From: RDYZ01 sp964518905
GTDB lineage: Bacteria > Cyanobacteriota > Cyanobacteriia > Cyanobacteriales > Geitlerinemataceae
DNA length: 64,000 nt
Direction: 5' to 3'
Assembly (NCBI GenBank): GCA_964518905.1
Contig: CAZFJL010000017.1
Location: 15,934-79,933, forward strand
The number at the start of each line of letters is the position of its first letter. Position 1 is the stretch's first letter. The notes under the pieces are model-generated. The model saw only the letters and a list, made by a program, of their open reading frames with translations, was not told where the DNA came from and did not search any database. Positions 54,716 to 63,945 of this stretch are shown one piece after another. The translations under genes and the position numbers were made by a program.

Positions 54716-55179
54716 TTTGCGCGGATTGGCTGTCATGCTTCAGGATGTTCAGGGCAAACCTGCGCCGTCACGACTCCTGAGTCAGGCTTCAGATTGTCAT
54801 GACTCTACGTGGTTAACGCTGCTCAAAATACCATTTCGATTGAACATTCCAGACTACGATAGGAGTTGTAATTGCAATCTCAAAGTAAGGCTTTATTTAC
54901 CGTGAGTTCAGCGTCAATGGCGGGGGACGATCGTTAACGATATGGTGTATTTCGGGTGGTGCAATTTAGACTTAGAGAGATCGCGGAGTCGATCCCAGCG
55001 TCAATGTAGATAAATCCGAAAGCTGAGTCGCGTTTCTGGTTTTCCAGATTCAGATCGACTTCTTTCGTTTGCTACGTTGACTTTTGCTTCAGATTACTTT
55101 GCCATTCGATCGTGATCGACGCTCTACCAACATCTTTAACCAACCTTCGCTTTGCGCTTAGCTGGTCTCTTAGTCTTCC
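54716..55179. other. 464-bp spacer upstream of the diguanylate cyclase gene
   Basis: No gene is seen. A 62-codon frame at 54717 has no protein-like features. The spacer presumably contains the promoter for the downstream cyclase; no clear boxes or operator repeats stand out. Confidence 0.4.
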
Positions 55180-57141
55180 ATGAACGATGCTTCAAACCTA
55201 TCCCAGTCGAAAAAGGGAGTTGTTCTAATTGTTGACGATACCCCTGCGCACCAACTTTTGCTTGGAGATATGCTCGCTAGCGAAGGCTATTCGATCGCGA
55301 CGGCAAGTGATGGTCTAAGCGCCTTATCTCAGGCGCGATCGATCAATCCAGACTTGATCTTGCTTGATGTCAGTTTGCCGGACATGGATGGATATACGGT
55401 GTGTTCCACTCTGAAGTGCCATCCCAGAACGCGAAATATTTCGATCCTGTTTGTGAGCGCCTGCGATCGATCAATCAATCTGGCACAAGCGTTTGAGGTT
55501 GGCGGCGTTGATTACATTACAAAGCCCGTAGAGCGCCTTGAACTGCTAGCTCGTGTGCGCCATCAGCTCCAATTTCGTCGCATTCAAGAGCAGCTTATCG
55601 ATCAGAACTTGCGTTTGCAGCAAGAAATTCGTAGGCGATATCATCTCGAAACGGAGCTAAAGGCAAATCGCGATCGCTGGTATCTGGCGCTTCAGGGGAG
55701 TAATGATGGTCTCTGGGATTGGGATATTGCGAATGGATCGATGTATTTCTCCGATCGCTGGCAGGAGATTATCGGCTATGAGCCCGGTATCCTGCCACCG
55801 CTCCGACGCAGTTGGCAAGATCGGGTACACCCAGATGACCTGGAGTGGGTACTGGAATTTATTCGCTATCACCTCGAAGGTGTGACGCCGAATTACTATG
55901 CTGAGTACCGTTTGCGCGATCGGGCGGATCGATATCGCTGGGTGCTCGATCGTGGTCAAGCCCAGTGGGACGATCATCAAAATCCGGTTCGGATGTCCGG
56001 TTCGCTCACTGACGTCACCCTGCGCCACCAATCTGAAGAACAGTTACAGCTACTGTTGGTCACTGGACAAGCCATTGTTCAAGCCGAAGATATTGCACAA
56101 ACATTTAGCAGTGTACTGACGAAACTGTGTCAAATTGCACAGTGGGATATCGGCGAGGCTTGGACGTTTGATCCCGATAGCGATCAGCTCGTTTATTGCT
56201 GGGGATCGTATGATCACGATTTAAATCAACCGCCGACTCTCCTTACATTTGAGGAAGAGCGGCGCAAATTAACATTTCTCCACAATCAGGGTTTGACGGG
56301 GCGTGTCTGGGCGCAAAATAGCCCGCTATGGCTCACAAATTTAGACAGTTCCGATCGCCTAATATCCGATCACGCTTTGTTGTTAAAGGCGGGTTTCAAA
56401 TCGGCCCATGCTCTGCCGATCTACGCTGACGGAAAGATCTTGGCAGTTCTAACATTCTTCTCCTTTGCTCAACGTCCCCGTGACGATCGGGTGATCGATC
56501 TGACCCAGGCCGTGGCCTCGCAGCTCTCCTCTTTTATGCTACGCAAGCAGACCGAGCGAGCGTTAACCCAAGCAAACACGGAGCTACAGCGTCTCGCCAC
56601 CCTGGATGGTTTAACTCAGCTCGCCAACCGGCGCAAATTTGACGAATATATCCATACCGAATGGCGGCGAGCTTTGCGCGACAGTCAGCCCATTTCTCTG
56701 CTGTTATGCGATGTCGATCACTTTAAGCGTTATAACGACTGCTACGGCCATCAGGCGGGTGATGCCTGTCTCCGCTACGTCGCCCATGCGCTGGAGGCTC
56801 AGGCGCACCGAGTGACGGATTTGGCGGCGCGTTATGGTGGCGAGGAGTTTGCGATTATTTTGCCGAATACGGATCTGGCCGGGGCTTTGGCGGTGGCGGA
56901 GCGTGTAGCCGAGGCGGTACGTGAGTTAGCGATTCCCCATGAGGGGTCTTTGGTAAGCGATCACATTACGGTTAGCATCGGTGTGGCCTATACCATCCCG
57001 CGTTCTGGGACGTTGCCCACACGTTTAATTGCTCAGGCTGATCACAATCTTTATCGGGCGAAGGCGAAGGGTCGGGACTGTGTGTGTGGTGATGGTGAGG
57101 TTAGATTGATGCCGAATGAGTCTAGTAATGATATTTTTTGA
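55180..57141 (+). CDS. Receiver-PAS-GAF-GGDEF diguanylate cyclase
   Basis: The 653-residue cytoplasmic signalling protein is predicted to make cyclic di-GMP. An N-terminal receiver (about 14-130) has the phospho-accepting Asp63 in ILLDVSLPDMDGY and the TKP lysine. A PAS_3-type domain (about 160-285, NDGLWDWDIANGSMYFSDRW) and a GAF domain (about 290-455) follow, then a GGDEF domain (about 485-640) with the active-site variant RYGGEEF. Five residues before it the RxxD inhibitory-site motif (RVTD) is present, so product inhibition is expected. No partner kinase is adjacent; the GAF histidine kinase at 49417 is a candidate only by proximity. Confidence 0.95.
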   Translation: MNDASNLSQSKKGVVLIVDDTPAHQLLLGDMLASEGYSIATASDGLSALSQARSINPDLILLDVSLPDMDGYTVCSTLKCHPRTRNISILFVSACDRSINLAQAFEVGGVDYITKPVERLELLARVRHQLQFRRIQEQLIDQNLRLQQEIRRRYHLETELKANRDRWYLALQGSNDGLWDWDIANGSMYFSDRWQEIIGYEPGILPPLRRSWQDRVHPDDLEWVLEFIRYHLEGVTPNYYAEYRLRDRADRYRWVLDRGQAQWDDHQNPVRMSGSLTDVTLRHQSEEQLQLLLVTGQAIVQAEDIAQTFSSVLTKLCQIAQWDIGEAWTFDPDSDQLVYCWGSYDHDLNQPPTLLTFEEERRKLTFLHNQGLTGRVWAQNSPLWLTNLDSSDRLISDHALLLKAGFKSAHALPIYADGKILAVLTFFSFAQRPRDDRVIDLTQAVASQLSSFMLRKQTERALTQANTELQRLATLDGLTQLANRRKFDEYIHTEWRRALRDSQPISLLLCDVDHFKRYNDCYGHQAGDACLRYVAHALEAQAHRVTDLAARYGGEEFAIILPNTDLAGALAVAERVAEAVRELAIPHEGSLVSDHITVSIGVAYTIPRSGTLPTRLIAQADHNLYRAKAKGRDCVCGDGEVRLMPNESSNDIF

Positions 57142-57846
57142 CGATCGGTGGGCGGGTCTGAGTTTTGGGCGGGTCTGAGTTCTGGGCGGGTCTGAGTTTG
57201 TGGTCTGAAATCTGCGTTCTTTAGGATCAAGTCTATGCAAAACCGGGTTTCAGACCCGGTGGCTAGCATGATAGATCTGCGGCGTTTGCAAGCGTTGAAA
57301 GGTGGAAGGATCATTGAGTTTTAACGTTCAAACAGTTCTAATCCCTCTTTTGTCACTCTTCAAAAAGAACGGCTAAAACCCTGTATTCTTTCGTTCTCAT
57401 TCTCATGTAGAAAATGGCTGAGGTAACGCAAACTCGTTATTAAACGGGAAAGTGACACAAGACGAATAAAACGCGATCGTAAACTGGAAGAACACCCCAG
57501 ACAAAACCGCCATGACTAGATTTAGCCTGATAGACAGTTGGTGAACAATCACGAGAATTCTCGGCACAGTCAATAGTTCCGCGCCTGTAAGCGGATTAAT
57601 TTTACCTGGCAAAAATCAACGATCGACACACGTTCAGATCAGAAATTTTCGTAAAGAAATGACCAAGACATTTTCAGTTACCAAAGAACTGATTCAGAAT
57701 GGGATCAAGCGATCAACGCCCATCGCAGGTGTCCGATCTTCGACATATGCTTGTACTAGACGTAACCTGTACGCATAACAGCGATCGAGACAACTCGCCC
57801 GCGATCCCTCCAGATCTCGCAAGAACCTTTAATTGACGGAAGACGT
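57142..57846. other. 705-bp spacer without a gene
   Basis: After the 17-bp tandem repeat at 57150-57200 there is an ACCGGGT-TTCAG-ACCCGGT hairpin at 57242-57260 without a T-tract. The remainder is A/T-rich with no convincing frame. The 3' end must carry the promoter of the cupin gene. Confidence 0.4.
57150..57200. repeat. Three tandem 17-bp repeats
   Basis: GGGCGGGTCTGAGTTTT, GGGCGGGTCTGAGTTCT and GGGCGGGTCTGAGTTTG lie head to tail, starting nine bases after the cyclase stop codon. They probably arose by slippage, and copy number may vary between strains. Confidence 0.9.
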
Positions 57847-58269
57847 ATGAGCAGCCTCACTCAAGATTTATCGACGGTTGACACCAACCACAGCCTTTCC
57901 GCCCCACCCCAATCCGAGGTCGGCCTCTCAGACGATCGGCCTTGGGGCTCCTACACTGTGCTTGAAGTTGGCCCGAACTACAAAATCAAGCGCATCGAGG
58001 TTAAACCAGGTCACCGCCTTAGCCTGCAAATGCACCACCACCGTAGTGAGCATTGGATCGTCGTCTCCGGTACGGCTAAAGTCACCTGTGATGATACCGA
58101 AAAAATTATCTACACCAACCAATCCACCTACGTTCCCCAAGGAACCCGCCACCGCCTCGAAAATCCTGGTGTCATTCCCCTGATGCTGATCGAGGTGCAA
58201 AATGGCGAATATCTGGGCGAAGACGACATTGTCCGCTATCAGGACGACTATGCCCGCGCGAATGACTAG
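57847..58269 (+). CDS. Mannose-6-phosphate isomerase-type cupin
   Basis: The 140-residue protein equals the C-terminal cupin domain of type II phosphomannose isomerase/GDP-mannose pyrophosphorylase. The family motif RPWGSYTVLEVGPNYKIKR leads into the first cupin motif, PGHRLSLQMHHHRSEHWIVVSG, with the metal-binding His/His/Glu cluster (about residues 60-70). The second motif is PQGTRHRLENPG. It probably interconverts fructose-6-phosphate and mannose-6-phosphate for GDP-mannose and polysaccharide synthesis, although free-standing cupins of this type are not always proven isomerases. It starts with ATG at 57847 behind GACGGAAGA. A terminator follows. Confidence 0.9.
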   Translation: MSSLTQDLSTVDTNHSLSAPPQSEVGLSDDRPWGSYTVLEVGPNYKIKRIEVKPGHRLSLQMHHHRSEHWIVVSGTAKVTCDDTEKIIYTNQSTYVPQGTRHRLENPGVIPLMLIEVQNGEYLGEDDIVRYQDDYARAND

Positions 58270-58347
58270 ACTCGACTGAAGATCGGTTCGGAAATCTGTT
58301 CCCCATAGTTTACCGATCGCACCCCAGATAAAACGACTAAGATTTGG

Positions 58348-58390
58348 AGCGGAAGAAGTGCAATAATCTGCGCCTCTTCCGCTTTCTGTT
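58348..58390 (+). terminator. Intrinsic terminator of the cupin gene
   Basis: AGCGGAAGA pairs with TCTTCCGCT, with further GC pairs toward the loop, followed by a T-rich but interrupted tract (TTCTGTTT). Confidence 0.7.
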
Positions 58391-58466
58391 TCGCGGTATT
58401 GGCTGCAAATTTCACCGACCGTCCGCCCCCTTGTGAACCTCGATCGCCCCCGGCTCTACTCGCTCT

Positions 58467-59273
58467 ATGACTAGCAGTTTGCTCAGTACCCTTACGAAAA
58501 CCAGCCTCGGACGCTGGACTAGTCGCGCGATCGCGGCCTTCTTCCTGGGCGGCCAAGCCCTCATCCACCTCTTCTCCGGCAAAATTCACCGCCGTAACAC
58601 CGTCGAACAAATGCTCGCCGTCGGCCCGAGTTCCTTCGGTATTAACGTCCTGACTGCCGCCTTTGTCGGGATGGTGTTTACGATCCAAGTCGCGCGGGAA
58701 TTTCTCAATTTTGGGGCAGAATCTGCCGTCGGTGGCGTGCTGGCGGTGGCGCTGGCTCGCGAGCTGTCGCCGGTGCTCACGGCGGTGGTGATCGCGGGGC
58801 GGATTGGCGCGGCGTTTGCAGCGGAGATCGGCACGATGGAGGTCAGCGAGCAAATCGACGCGCTGTATATTTTGCGCACCGACCCGATCGACTATCTCGT
58901 CGTGCCGCGTGTCCTGGCCTGCTGCATTATGGTTCCGTTGCTGACGCTGTTTTCCCTCGTGATTGGCTTGGCGGGCGGTTTACTGGTCGCGACCTCGCAA
59001 TACGATATTTCTCAAACAGTGTTTCTCAGTTCAACCCAAAACTTTTTGGGAGTTTGGGATTTGATTAACGCAATGATCAAAGGGGCAATTTTTGGGGGAC
59101 TAATCGCCATTATTGGCTGTAGTTGGGGGCTAACGACGACGGGCGGTGCGAAAGGCGTGGGGGAATCGACCACGACGGCGGTGGTTACGTCACTGATGGC
59201 GATTTTTATCTCGAATTTTTTCCTGTCCTGGATTATGTTTCAGGGCTTGGGCAACGCAGCGAAAGGGTTATAG
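58467..59273 (+). CDS. MlaE/TGD1-family lipid ABC transporter permease (ycf63-like)
   Basis: The 268-residue inner-membrane permease of the Mla/TGD lipid-transport family has an N-terminal amphipathic segment and about five membrane helices. The conserved block AVALARELSPVLTAVVIAGRIGAAFAAEIGTM lies at about 95-125 (split here: ARELSPVLTAVVIAGRIG, then AAFAAEIGTM). The EQIDALYILRTDPIDYLVVPR loop follows, then the C-terminal GGAKGVGESTTTAVV motif. It should pair with an ATPase (not in this window) and an MCE substrate-binding protein such as the one at 6435. It stands 78 bp before priA on the same strand. No clear ribosome-binding site precedes the ATG. Confidence 0.93.
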   Translation: MTSSLLSTLTKTSLGRWTSRAIAAFFLGGQALIHLFSGKIHRRNTVEQMLAVGPSSFGINVLTAAFVGMVFTIQVAREFLNFGAESAVGGVLAVALARELSPVLTAVVIAGRIGAAFAAEIGTMEVSEQIDALYILRTDPIDYLVVPRVLACCIMVPLLTLFSLVIGLAGGLLVATSQYDISQTVFLSSTQNFLGVWDLINAMIKGAIFGGLIAIIGCSWGLTTTGGAKGVGESTTTAVVTSLMAIFISNFFLSWIMFQGLGNAAKGL

Positions 59274-59351
59274 AATCATTTGTCGCGGTTCGGATTTTGA
59301 CCGATCGCGCCTGACCATAACGCATCCCCATCCGGCCCAATTTCCCTAACT

Positions 59352-61958
59352 TTGCCCGTGCTTGCGACCCAACTCCTCGCCGCTGAACCGAGTGCCGATT
59401 ACGCCACAGCGCACACGCCGTTTATTGAGGTGCTGGTGGATTGTCCTGGGGTAGAGAAGCTGTTTGTCTATGGGATTCCGGAGGATCTAGAGGTTGAGGT
59501 CGGCGATATTTTGTCTGTGCCATTTGGGGCGCAGCAGGTGGGCGCGATCGTGGTGCGGTTCGTGACGGAGGCAGGGCTAGAGGTGGATCGATCGCGAGTC
59601 AAGGCGATCGAGGATGTGATCACGCGCGGCCTGTTTCCCCGTACCTATTGGCAACTGATCGATCGCGTGGCGACCTACTACTGTGCGCCCTTGATGCAAA
59701 CGATCCGCGCGGCACTACCGCCGGGATTGCTGCAAAAATCCCAGCGACGTTTACGGCTCAATCGCGATCGGCTGCCATCCGGCGCGATCACAACAGAGTT
59801 TGTCAGTCAGCCCGAGCGACAAATTTTGCACCTGTTCGAGACGGGCAAAAGCGATAGTTATACCGATCGCTATCTCCGGCAAAAGGTACGTGGCGCGGGC
59901 AAGGCGATCCGTAAACTGCGGCAGCGGGGCTGGCTCGATAGCTATCTCGAAGCACCGAAAGCCAATCGCCCCCAGTCCAAACTCGCCGTAGTGCTAACGG
60001 GGGGCGATCGCAGCGAGCTAACATCGCGCCAACAGGAATTACTCACCATCCTCGAACGCCGTGGCGGTGAGCTGTGGCTGACCGATTTTTTGCAGCAGGC
60101 GCGGGCGAGCCGAAGCACGGTGAACAAGCTAGAGGCGGCGGGCTGTGTAACGATCGCCGATCGCGAGTTTCTGCGCCAAGAATCCAGCCCGATCCCCCAG
60201 CGTGACACAGCCAAACCGCTGACCCCGGATCAAGCCGCCGCCCTCGATCGTCTCACCGTTGCCCGTGGCTTCCAATCGTTCCTACTCCACGGCGTCACCG
60301 GCTCCGGTAAAACCGAGGTGTATTTACAGATGATCGCGCCGGTGATCGATCGCGGCCAATCCGCCCTCGTCCTCGTGCCAGAAATCGGCCTGACGCCGCA
60401 GTTAACCGATCGATTTCGCGCCCGCTTTGGCGATCGCGTCCGGGTCTACCACAGCGGCCTATCCTCGGGCGAACGCTTCGATACCTGGCGGCAAATGCTG
60501 GCGGGCGAGCCGCAGGTGGTCATCGGCACGCGATCGGCAGTGTTTGCGCCATTGCTCAACCTGGGCGCGATTATTCTCGACGAAGAACACGACAGTAGTT
60601 TTAAGCAAGATCAGCCCGCGCCGACTTACCATGCCCGCACCGTCGCGACCTGGCGAGCCGAGCTAGAACACTGCCCGATCGTCCTCGGATCGGCGACACC
60701 ATCGCTGGAAACCTGGCTTAATCATGCGGATGATGTTACTGCATCGCCAAAACGAAGCGATTTAAGCGATCTAAGCCAGCAACATCACGCACCATCATCG
60801 CGAAGTGCCACGTATCTATCGATGCCCCGACGTGTGCGCGATCGTCCCATGCCCACGGTGCGCGTCGTCGATCTGCGTAACGAACTCCAGCTCGGCAATC
60901 GCTCCATTTTCAGCCGTCCTCTACAAAACGCCCTACGCGACCTCAAAACCACCGGTAAACAGGGCATTTTATTTATCCATCGGCGCGGCCATAGCTCCTT
61001 CGTTTCCTGTCGAAGCTGCGGCGAGGTGATGGACTGCCCCCGCTGTGACGTGTCGCTGTCCTACCACCACACCCACGATCAGGCGACGCCGACCCTCTGC
61101 TGTCACTACTGCAACCACCAGCAAATCCAGCCCCCCAACTGCCCCACCTGCGGATCGCCCTACCTCAAATTTTTCGGCAGCGGAACCCAGCGCGTGATTC
61201 GCGAACTCGATCGGCTCTTTCCCGATCTGCGATCGATCCGCTTCGATAGCGACACGACGCGACGAAAAGGAGCACACCGAGCCGCGATCGCGCGGTTTGC
61301 AGCAGGCGAAGCGGATGTGCTGGTCGGGACGCAAATGTTAACAAAGGGTCTGGATCTGCCGTCAGTGAGTTTGGTCGGCATTGTGGCAGCAGACGGACTG
61401 CTCGGAATGGCGCACTATTGGGCAGCGGAACGAGCATTCCAGACTTTAACCCAGGTGGCGGGACGAGCGGGGCGGGGCGACGATCGCGGTCAGGCGATTT
61501 TGCAAACCTATCAACCGGAACATCCCGTCGTTCGCGCGGCGATGAAGCACGATTATTTCGCCTTTTTGCCCGACGAATTGGCAACGCGGCTAGAGCTGGG
61601 CTATCCCCCCTTTGGACGGTTGGCGATCGTGCGTGTTAGCGGGGTCGATGGCGCGGCGGTGCAAGCCTGTATTGAGCGGTTGGCAAACGTTTTGGCCGAT
61701 GATTTTGGCATTACGCGCACGTCGGAAATTGTCGGTGTTCCGATCGCGTCAGCACCCAATTCTAGCGATCAATCTACCGTGGAATTGCTCGGTCCATCAC
61801 CGGCTCCGATCGAGCGTATTGCCGATCGGTTTCGCTGGCAAATTTTGCTGAAATTTCCCCGTGAGGCGACGATTTCGATCAACCTCGATCGGCTCCGATC
61901 GATCGCGCCCAGCTCTGTTAGCGTCGAACTCGATATTGATCCGCTGCAATTGGGCTAA
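59352..61958 (+). CDS. priA: Primosomal replication-restart helicase PriA
   Basis: The 868-residue superfamily 2 helicase reloads the replisome at stalled forks. An N-terminal DNA-binding domain (about 22-125, with FSVPFG-like LSVPFGAQQVGAIV) and a winged-helix region precede the helicase core: Walker A GVTGSGKTEVYL (about 318-329), DEEH in IILDEEHDSSFKQ and GSATPSLETW. The zinc-binding segment carries paired cysteines (CRSCGEVMDCPRC, CCHYC, CPTC). Between GSATPSLETW and the next conserved block is a low-complexity insert of about 30 residues. The start is TTG 59352 or GTG 59358; both give the family N-terminus. Confidence 0.96.
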   Translation: MPVLATQLLAAEPSADYATAHTPFIEVLVDCPGVEKLFVYGIPEDLEVEVGDILSVPFGAQQVGAIVVRFVTEAGLEVDRSRVKAIEDVITRGLFPRTYWQLIDRVATYYCAPLMQTIRAALPPGLLQKSQRRLRLNRDRLPSGAITTEFVSQPERQILHLFETGKSDSYTDRYLRQKVRGAGKAIRKLRQRGWLDSYLEAPKANRPQSKLAVVLTGGDRSELTSRQQELLTILERRGGELWLTDFLQQARASRSTVNKLEAAGCVTIADREFLRQESSPIPQRDTAKPLTPDQAAALDRLTVARGFQSFLLHGVTGSGKTEVYLQMIAPVIDRGQSALVLVPEIGLTPQLTDRFRARFGDRVRVYHSGLSSGERFDTWRQMLAGEPQVVIGTRSAVFAPLLNLGAIILDEEHDSSFKQDQPAPTYHARTVATWRAELEHCPIVLGSATPSLETWLNHADDVTASPKRSDLSDLSQQHHAPSSRSATYLSMPRRVRDRPMPTVRVVDLRNELQLGNRSIFSRPLQNALRDLKTTGKQGILFIHRRGHSSFVSCRSCGEVMDCPRCDVSLSYHHTHDQATPTLCCHYCNHQQIQPPNCPTCGSPYLKFFGSGTQRVIRELDRLFPDLRSIRFDSDTTRRKGAHRAAIARFAAGEADVLVGTQMLTKGLDLPSVSLVGIVAADGLLGMAHYWAAERAFQTLTQVAGRAGRGDDRGQAILQTYQPEHPVVRAAMKHDYFAFLPDELATRLELGYPPFGRLAIVRVSGVDGAAVQACIERLANVLADDFGITRTSEIVGVPIASAPNSSDQSTVELLGPSPAPIERIADRFRWQILLKFPREATISINLDRLRSIAPSSVSVELDIDPLQLG

Positions 61959-62404
61959 GTATAAACACAGAAGTTAGAGCTGAATTGAATTATTTTGATC
62001 AGATTTAGTCTTCGCCATATCATTCAATTTCGGTCTGAATTAGTCAGCAAATAATTACCCTTATCGCAGTAATACGTCTAGATCAAAGTCTAGAACATTA
62101 GAGTGTAGAACGAATCACATTATCTTAGTGATCTGACTCGTTCTGCACCACCATTTTAAGCTCGCAACTCTTGCAACTGAGGCAAAGCCCTATGATGTTT
62201 TCTGCCATGAAGCGATCGCTCTCCTATCCGCTCTCTCGACCCTAAGTATCGCCGCCCAGGGTTATTTCATTCTTGACAAACGCAAGTTTCACAGATGCAA
62301 CAAGCCTGCATTGACCCGGTCTGTTGAACTTGCCTCTTTACCCAACGCCCGCCGATCGCGATACTGGTTAAAGGCATCCGCCACCCCCTTCACCCAACCA
62401 GGCC
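61959..62404. other. 446-bp spacer upstream of the TerY-like gene
   Basis: No gene or RNA is recognised. The left part is A/T-rich. The right part contains GATCGC words and must hold the promoter of the vWA/PP2C operon. No terminator is visible directly after priA. Confidence 0.4.
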
Positions 62405-63082
62405 ATGTACGATACCGCGATCGACCTCGAATCTGCCGTCGAATTCGCCGAGAACCCCGAGCCGCGCTGCCCCTGCGTCCTGCTGCTCGATACCTCCGGC
62501 TCGATGTCCGGCGCACCGATCGCCGCCCTCAATGAAGGCTTGGCGGCCTTTCGCGACGCCCTCGACTCCGACGACCTCGCCCGTAAGCGCGTCGAGATCG
62601 CCACCATTACCTTCGATAGCCACGTCAAGATTGTCCAAGATTTCATCACCGCTGATCGCTTTGAAGCGCCCATTCTCACCGCTCAAGGCTTAACCAGTAT
62701 CGGTACAGCGGCGACGGCGGCACTGGAAGCGATCGCCGATCGTAAGCAGCAATATCGCAACAGCGGCATTTCCTATTACCGCCCTTGGATTTTCCTGATT
62801 ACCGACGGCGAATCCCAAGGCGAAACGCCGGAAATTGTCGCCGAGGCCACCCGGCAAATTCGCGCCGAAGAAGAAGCCAAACGGGTCGCGTTTTTTGCCG
62901 TTGGTGTGGAAAATGCCAACATGGACACGCTGTCGAAAATGGTGGTTCGCGCCCCGCTCAAGCTCAAGGGCTTGCAGTTTCGCGAAATGTTCCTCTGGCT
63001 TTCGACCAGTATGCAGCGGGTCTCGCACTCGCAGCCGGAAGACCAAGTGCCGCTGCCGCCGCCCGGTTGGGGAGCGGTGTAA
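62405..63082 (+). CDS. TerY-like von Willebrand A domain protein
   Basis: The 225-residue cytoplasmic protein is a single vWA domain with an intact MIDAS metal site: DTSGSMSG (about 30-37, the DxSxS motif), the threonine in GLTSIGTA and the aspartate in LITDGESQGE. Length and order match TerY proteins of the tellurium/stress-response group, as in the TerY-P triads with a PP2C phosphatase and a protein kinase. Its TAA stop overlaps the ATG of the PP2C gene by one base (TAATG), which shows translational coupling. The C-terminus is Pro-rich (VPLPPPGW). Confidence 0.9.
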   Translation: MYDTAIDLESAVEFAENPEPRCPCVLLLDTSGSMSGAPIAALNEGLAAFRDALDSDDLARKRVEIATITFDSHVKIVQDFITADRFEAPILTAQGLTSIGTAATAALEAIADRKQQYRNSGISYYRPWIFLITDGESQGETPEIVAEATRQIRAEEEAKRVAFFAVGVENANMDTLSKMVVRAPLKLKGLQFREMFLWLSTSMQRVSHSQPEDQVPLPPPGWGAV

Positions 63083-63945
63083 TGTCTGGCAACTCGCACA
63101 CTTGGAAAATCGCGGCGGCGTCGATCTGCGGTACGAGCCATCAACGCCACGGCGTACCCTGCCAAGATGCCCACGCTTGGGAAGTGCTGCCGTCGGGAGC
63201 GATCGTGGTGGCGGTGGCGGATGGAGCCGGGTCGGCGGTGCATAGCGATCGCGGCTCGTCGATCGCGGTCAAAGCCGCGATGGAGTTTCTGCGCGATCAG
63301 GCCGATGATCTGCTGGCATTATTGCATCACCATCCTGATGGCAATGGTGAACCGTTCGAGCTGGATGAATCGATCGAAGAGACCGATCACGATCCACAAC
63401 CAACGCCAACTTCACCGCTACAAACCCATGCTCAGGCGCTGCTAGATCATGTGTTGCAGGCGATCGAGCGAGAAGCAGAACAGGAAAATTGGTTGATCGC
63501 CGATTTGGCAACGACGCTGGTGGCCGTGATTGCCGACGATCGCACGGCGATCGCCATCCAAGTCGGCGACGGCGCGGCGATCGTCAACGATACCGCCGAT
63601 CAGGCGATCGCCTTGACCGTCCCGAGTAACGGCGAATACGCCAACGAAACCACCTTCGTCACCTCTCAAGCCGCACGGGACAACCTCCAAATTTCCACCT
63701 GGCAGGGCGAACTCACTCATCTTGCCGTGATGACCGACGGTCTACAACGACTCGCTCTCAGCTTTCCCCAAGCCGTACCGCATCAGCCATTCTTTCGCCC
63801 CTTATTTCAATTTGTCGCCCAAACGGCAGATCTCGACCTCGCTTGCTCCAAGCTGGAAAACTTCCTCGCATCACCGCGCGTCACCGATCGCACCGATGAC
63901 GACCTCACCCTATTCCTGGCTCATCGATCGCAACCGATAGACTAG
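63082..63945 (+). CDS. PP2C-family phosphatase of a TerY-type cluster
   Basis: The 287-residue PP2C-like protein starts at the ATG at 63082, which overlaps the stop of the vWA gene. The metal-site aspartates are visible in VPCQDAHAW (about 27-35), VADGAGSA (about 49-56), MTDGLQRLAL and the C-terminal DDDLTLFLA. It is divergent from the Stp-type PP2C at 33028 and matches the type found with TerY-like vWA genes. An acidic, His/Asp/Pro-rich loop (about 85-115) is inserted. A frame open from 62785 overlaps the vWA gene and is not used. The third partner, a protein kinase, would lie beyond the right edge. Confidence 0.9.
   Translation: MSGNSHTWKIAAASICGTSHQRHGVPCQDAHAWEVLPSGAIVVAVADGAGSAVHSDRGSSIAVKAAMEFLRDQADDLLALLHHHPDGNGEPFELDESIEETDHDPQPTPTSPLQTHAQALLDHVLQAIEREAEQENWLIADLATTLVAVIADDRTAIAIQVGDGAAIVNDTADQAIALTVPSNGEYANETTFVTSQAARDNLQISTWQGELTHLAVMTDGLQRLALSFPQAVPHQPFFRPLFQFVAQTADLDLACSKLENFLASPRVTDRTDDDLTLFLAHRSQPID

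Noticed and set aside
57150..57200. Possible CRISPR-like repeat array
   Set aside because: The three units are directly abutting with no spacers, and no cas genes are present.
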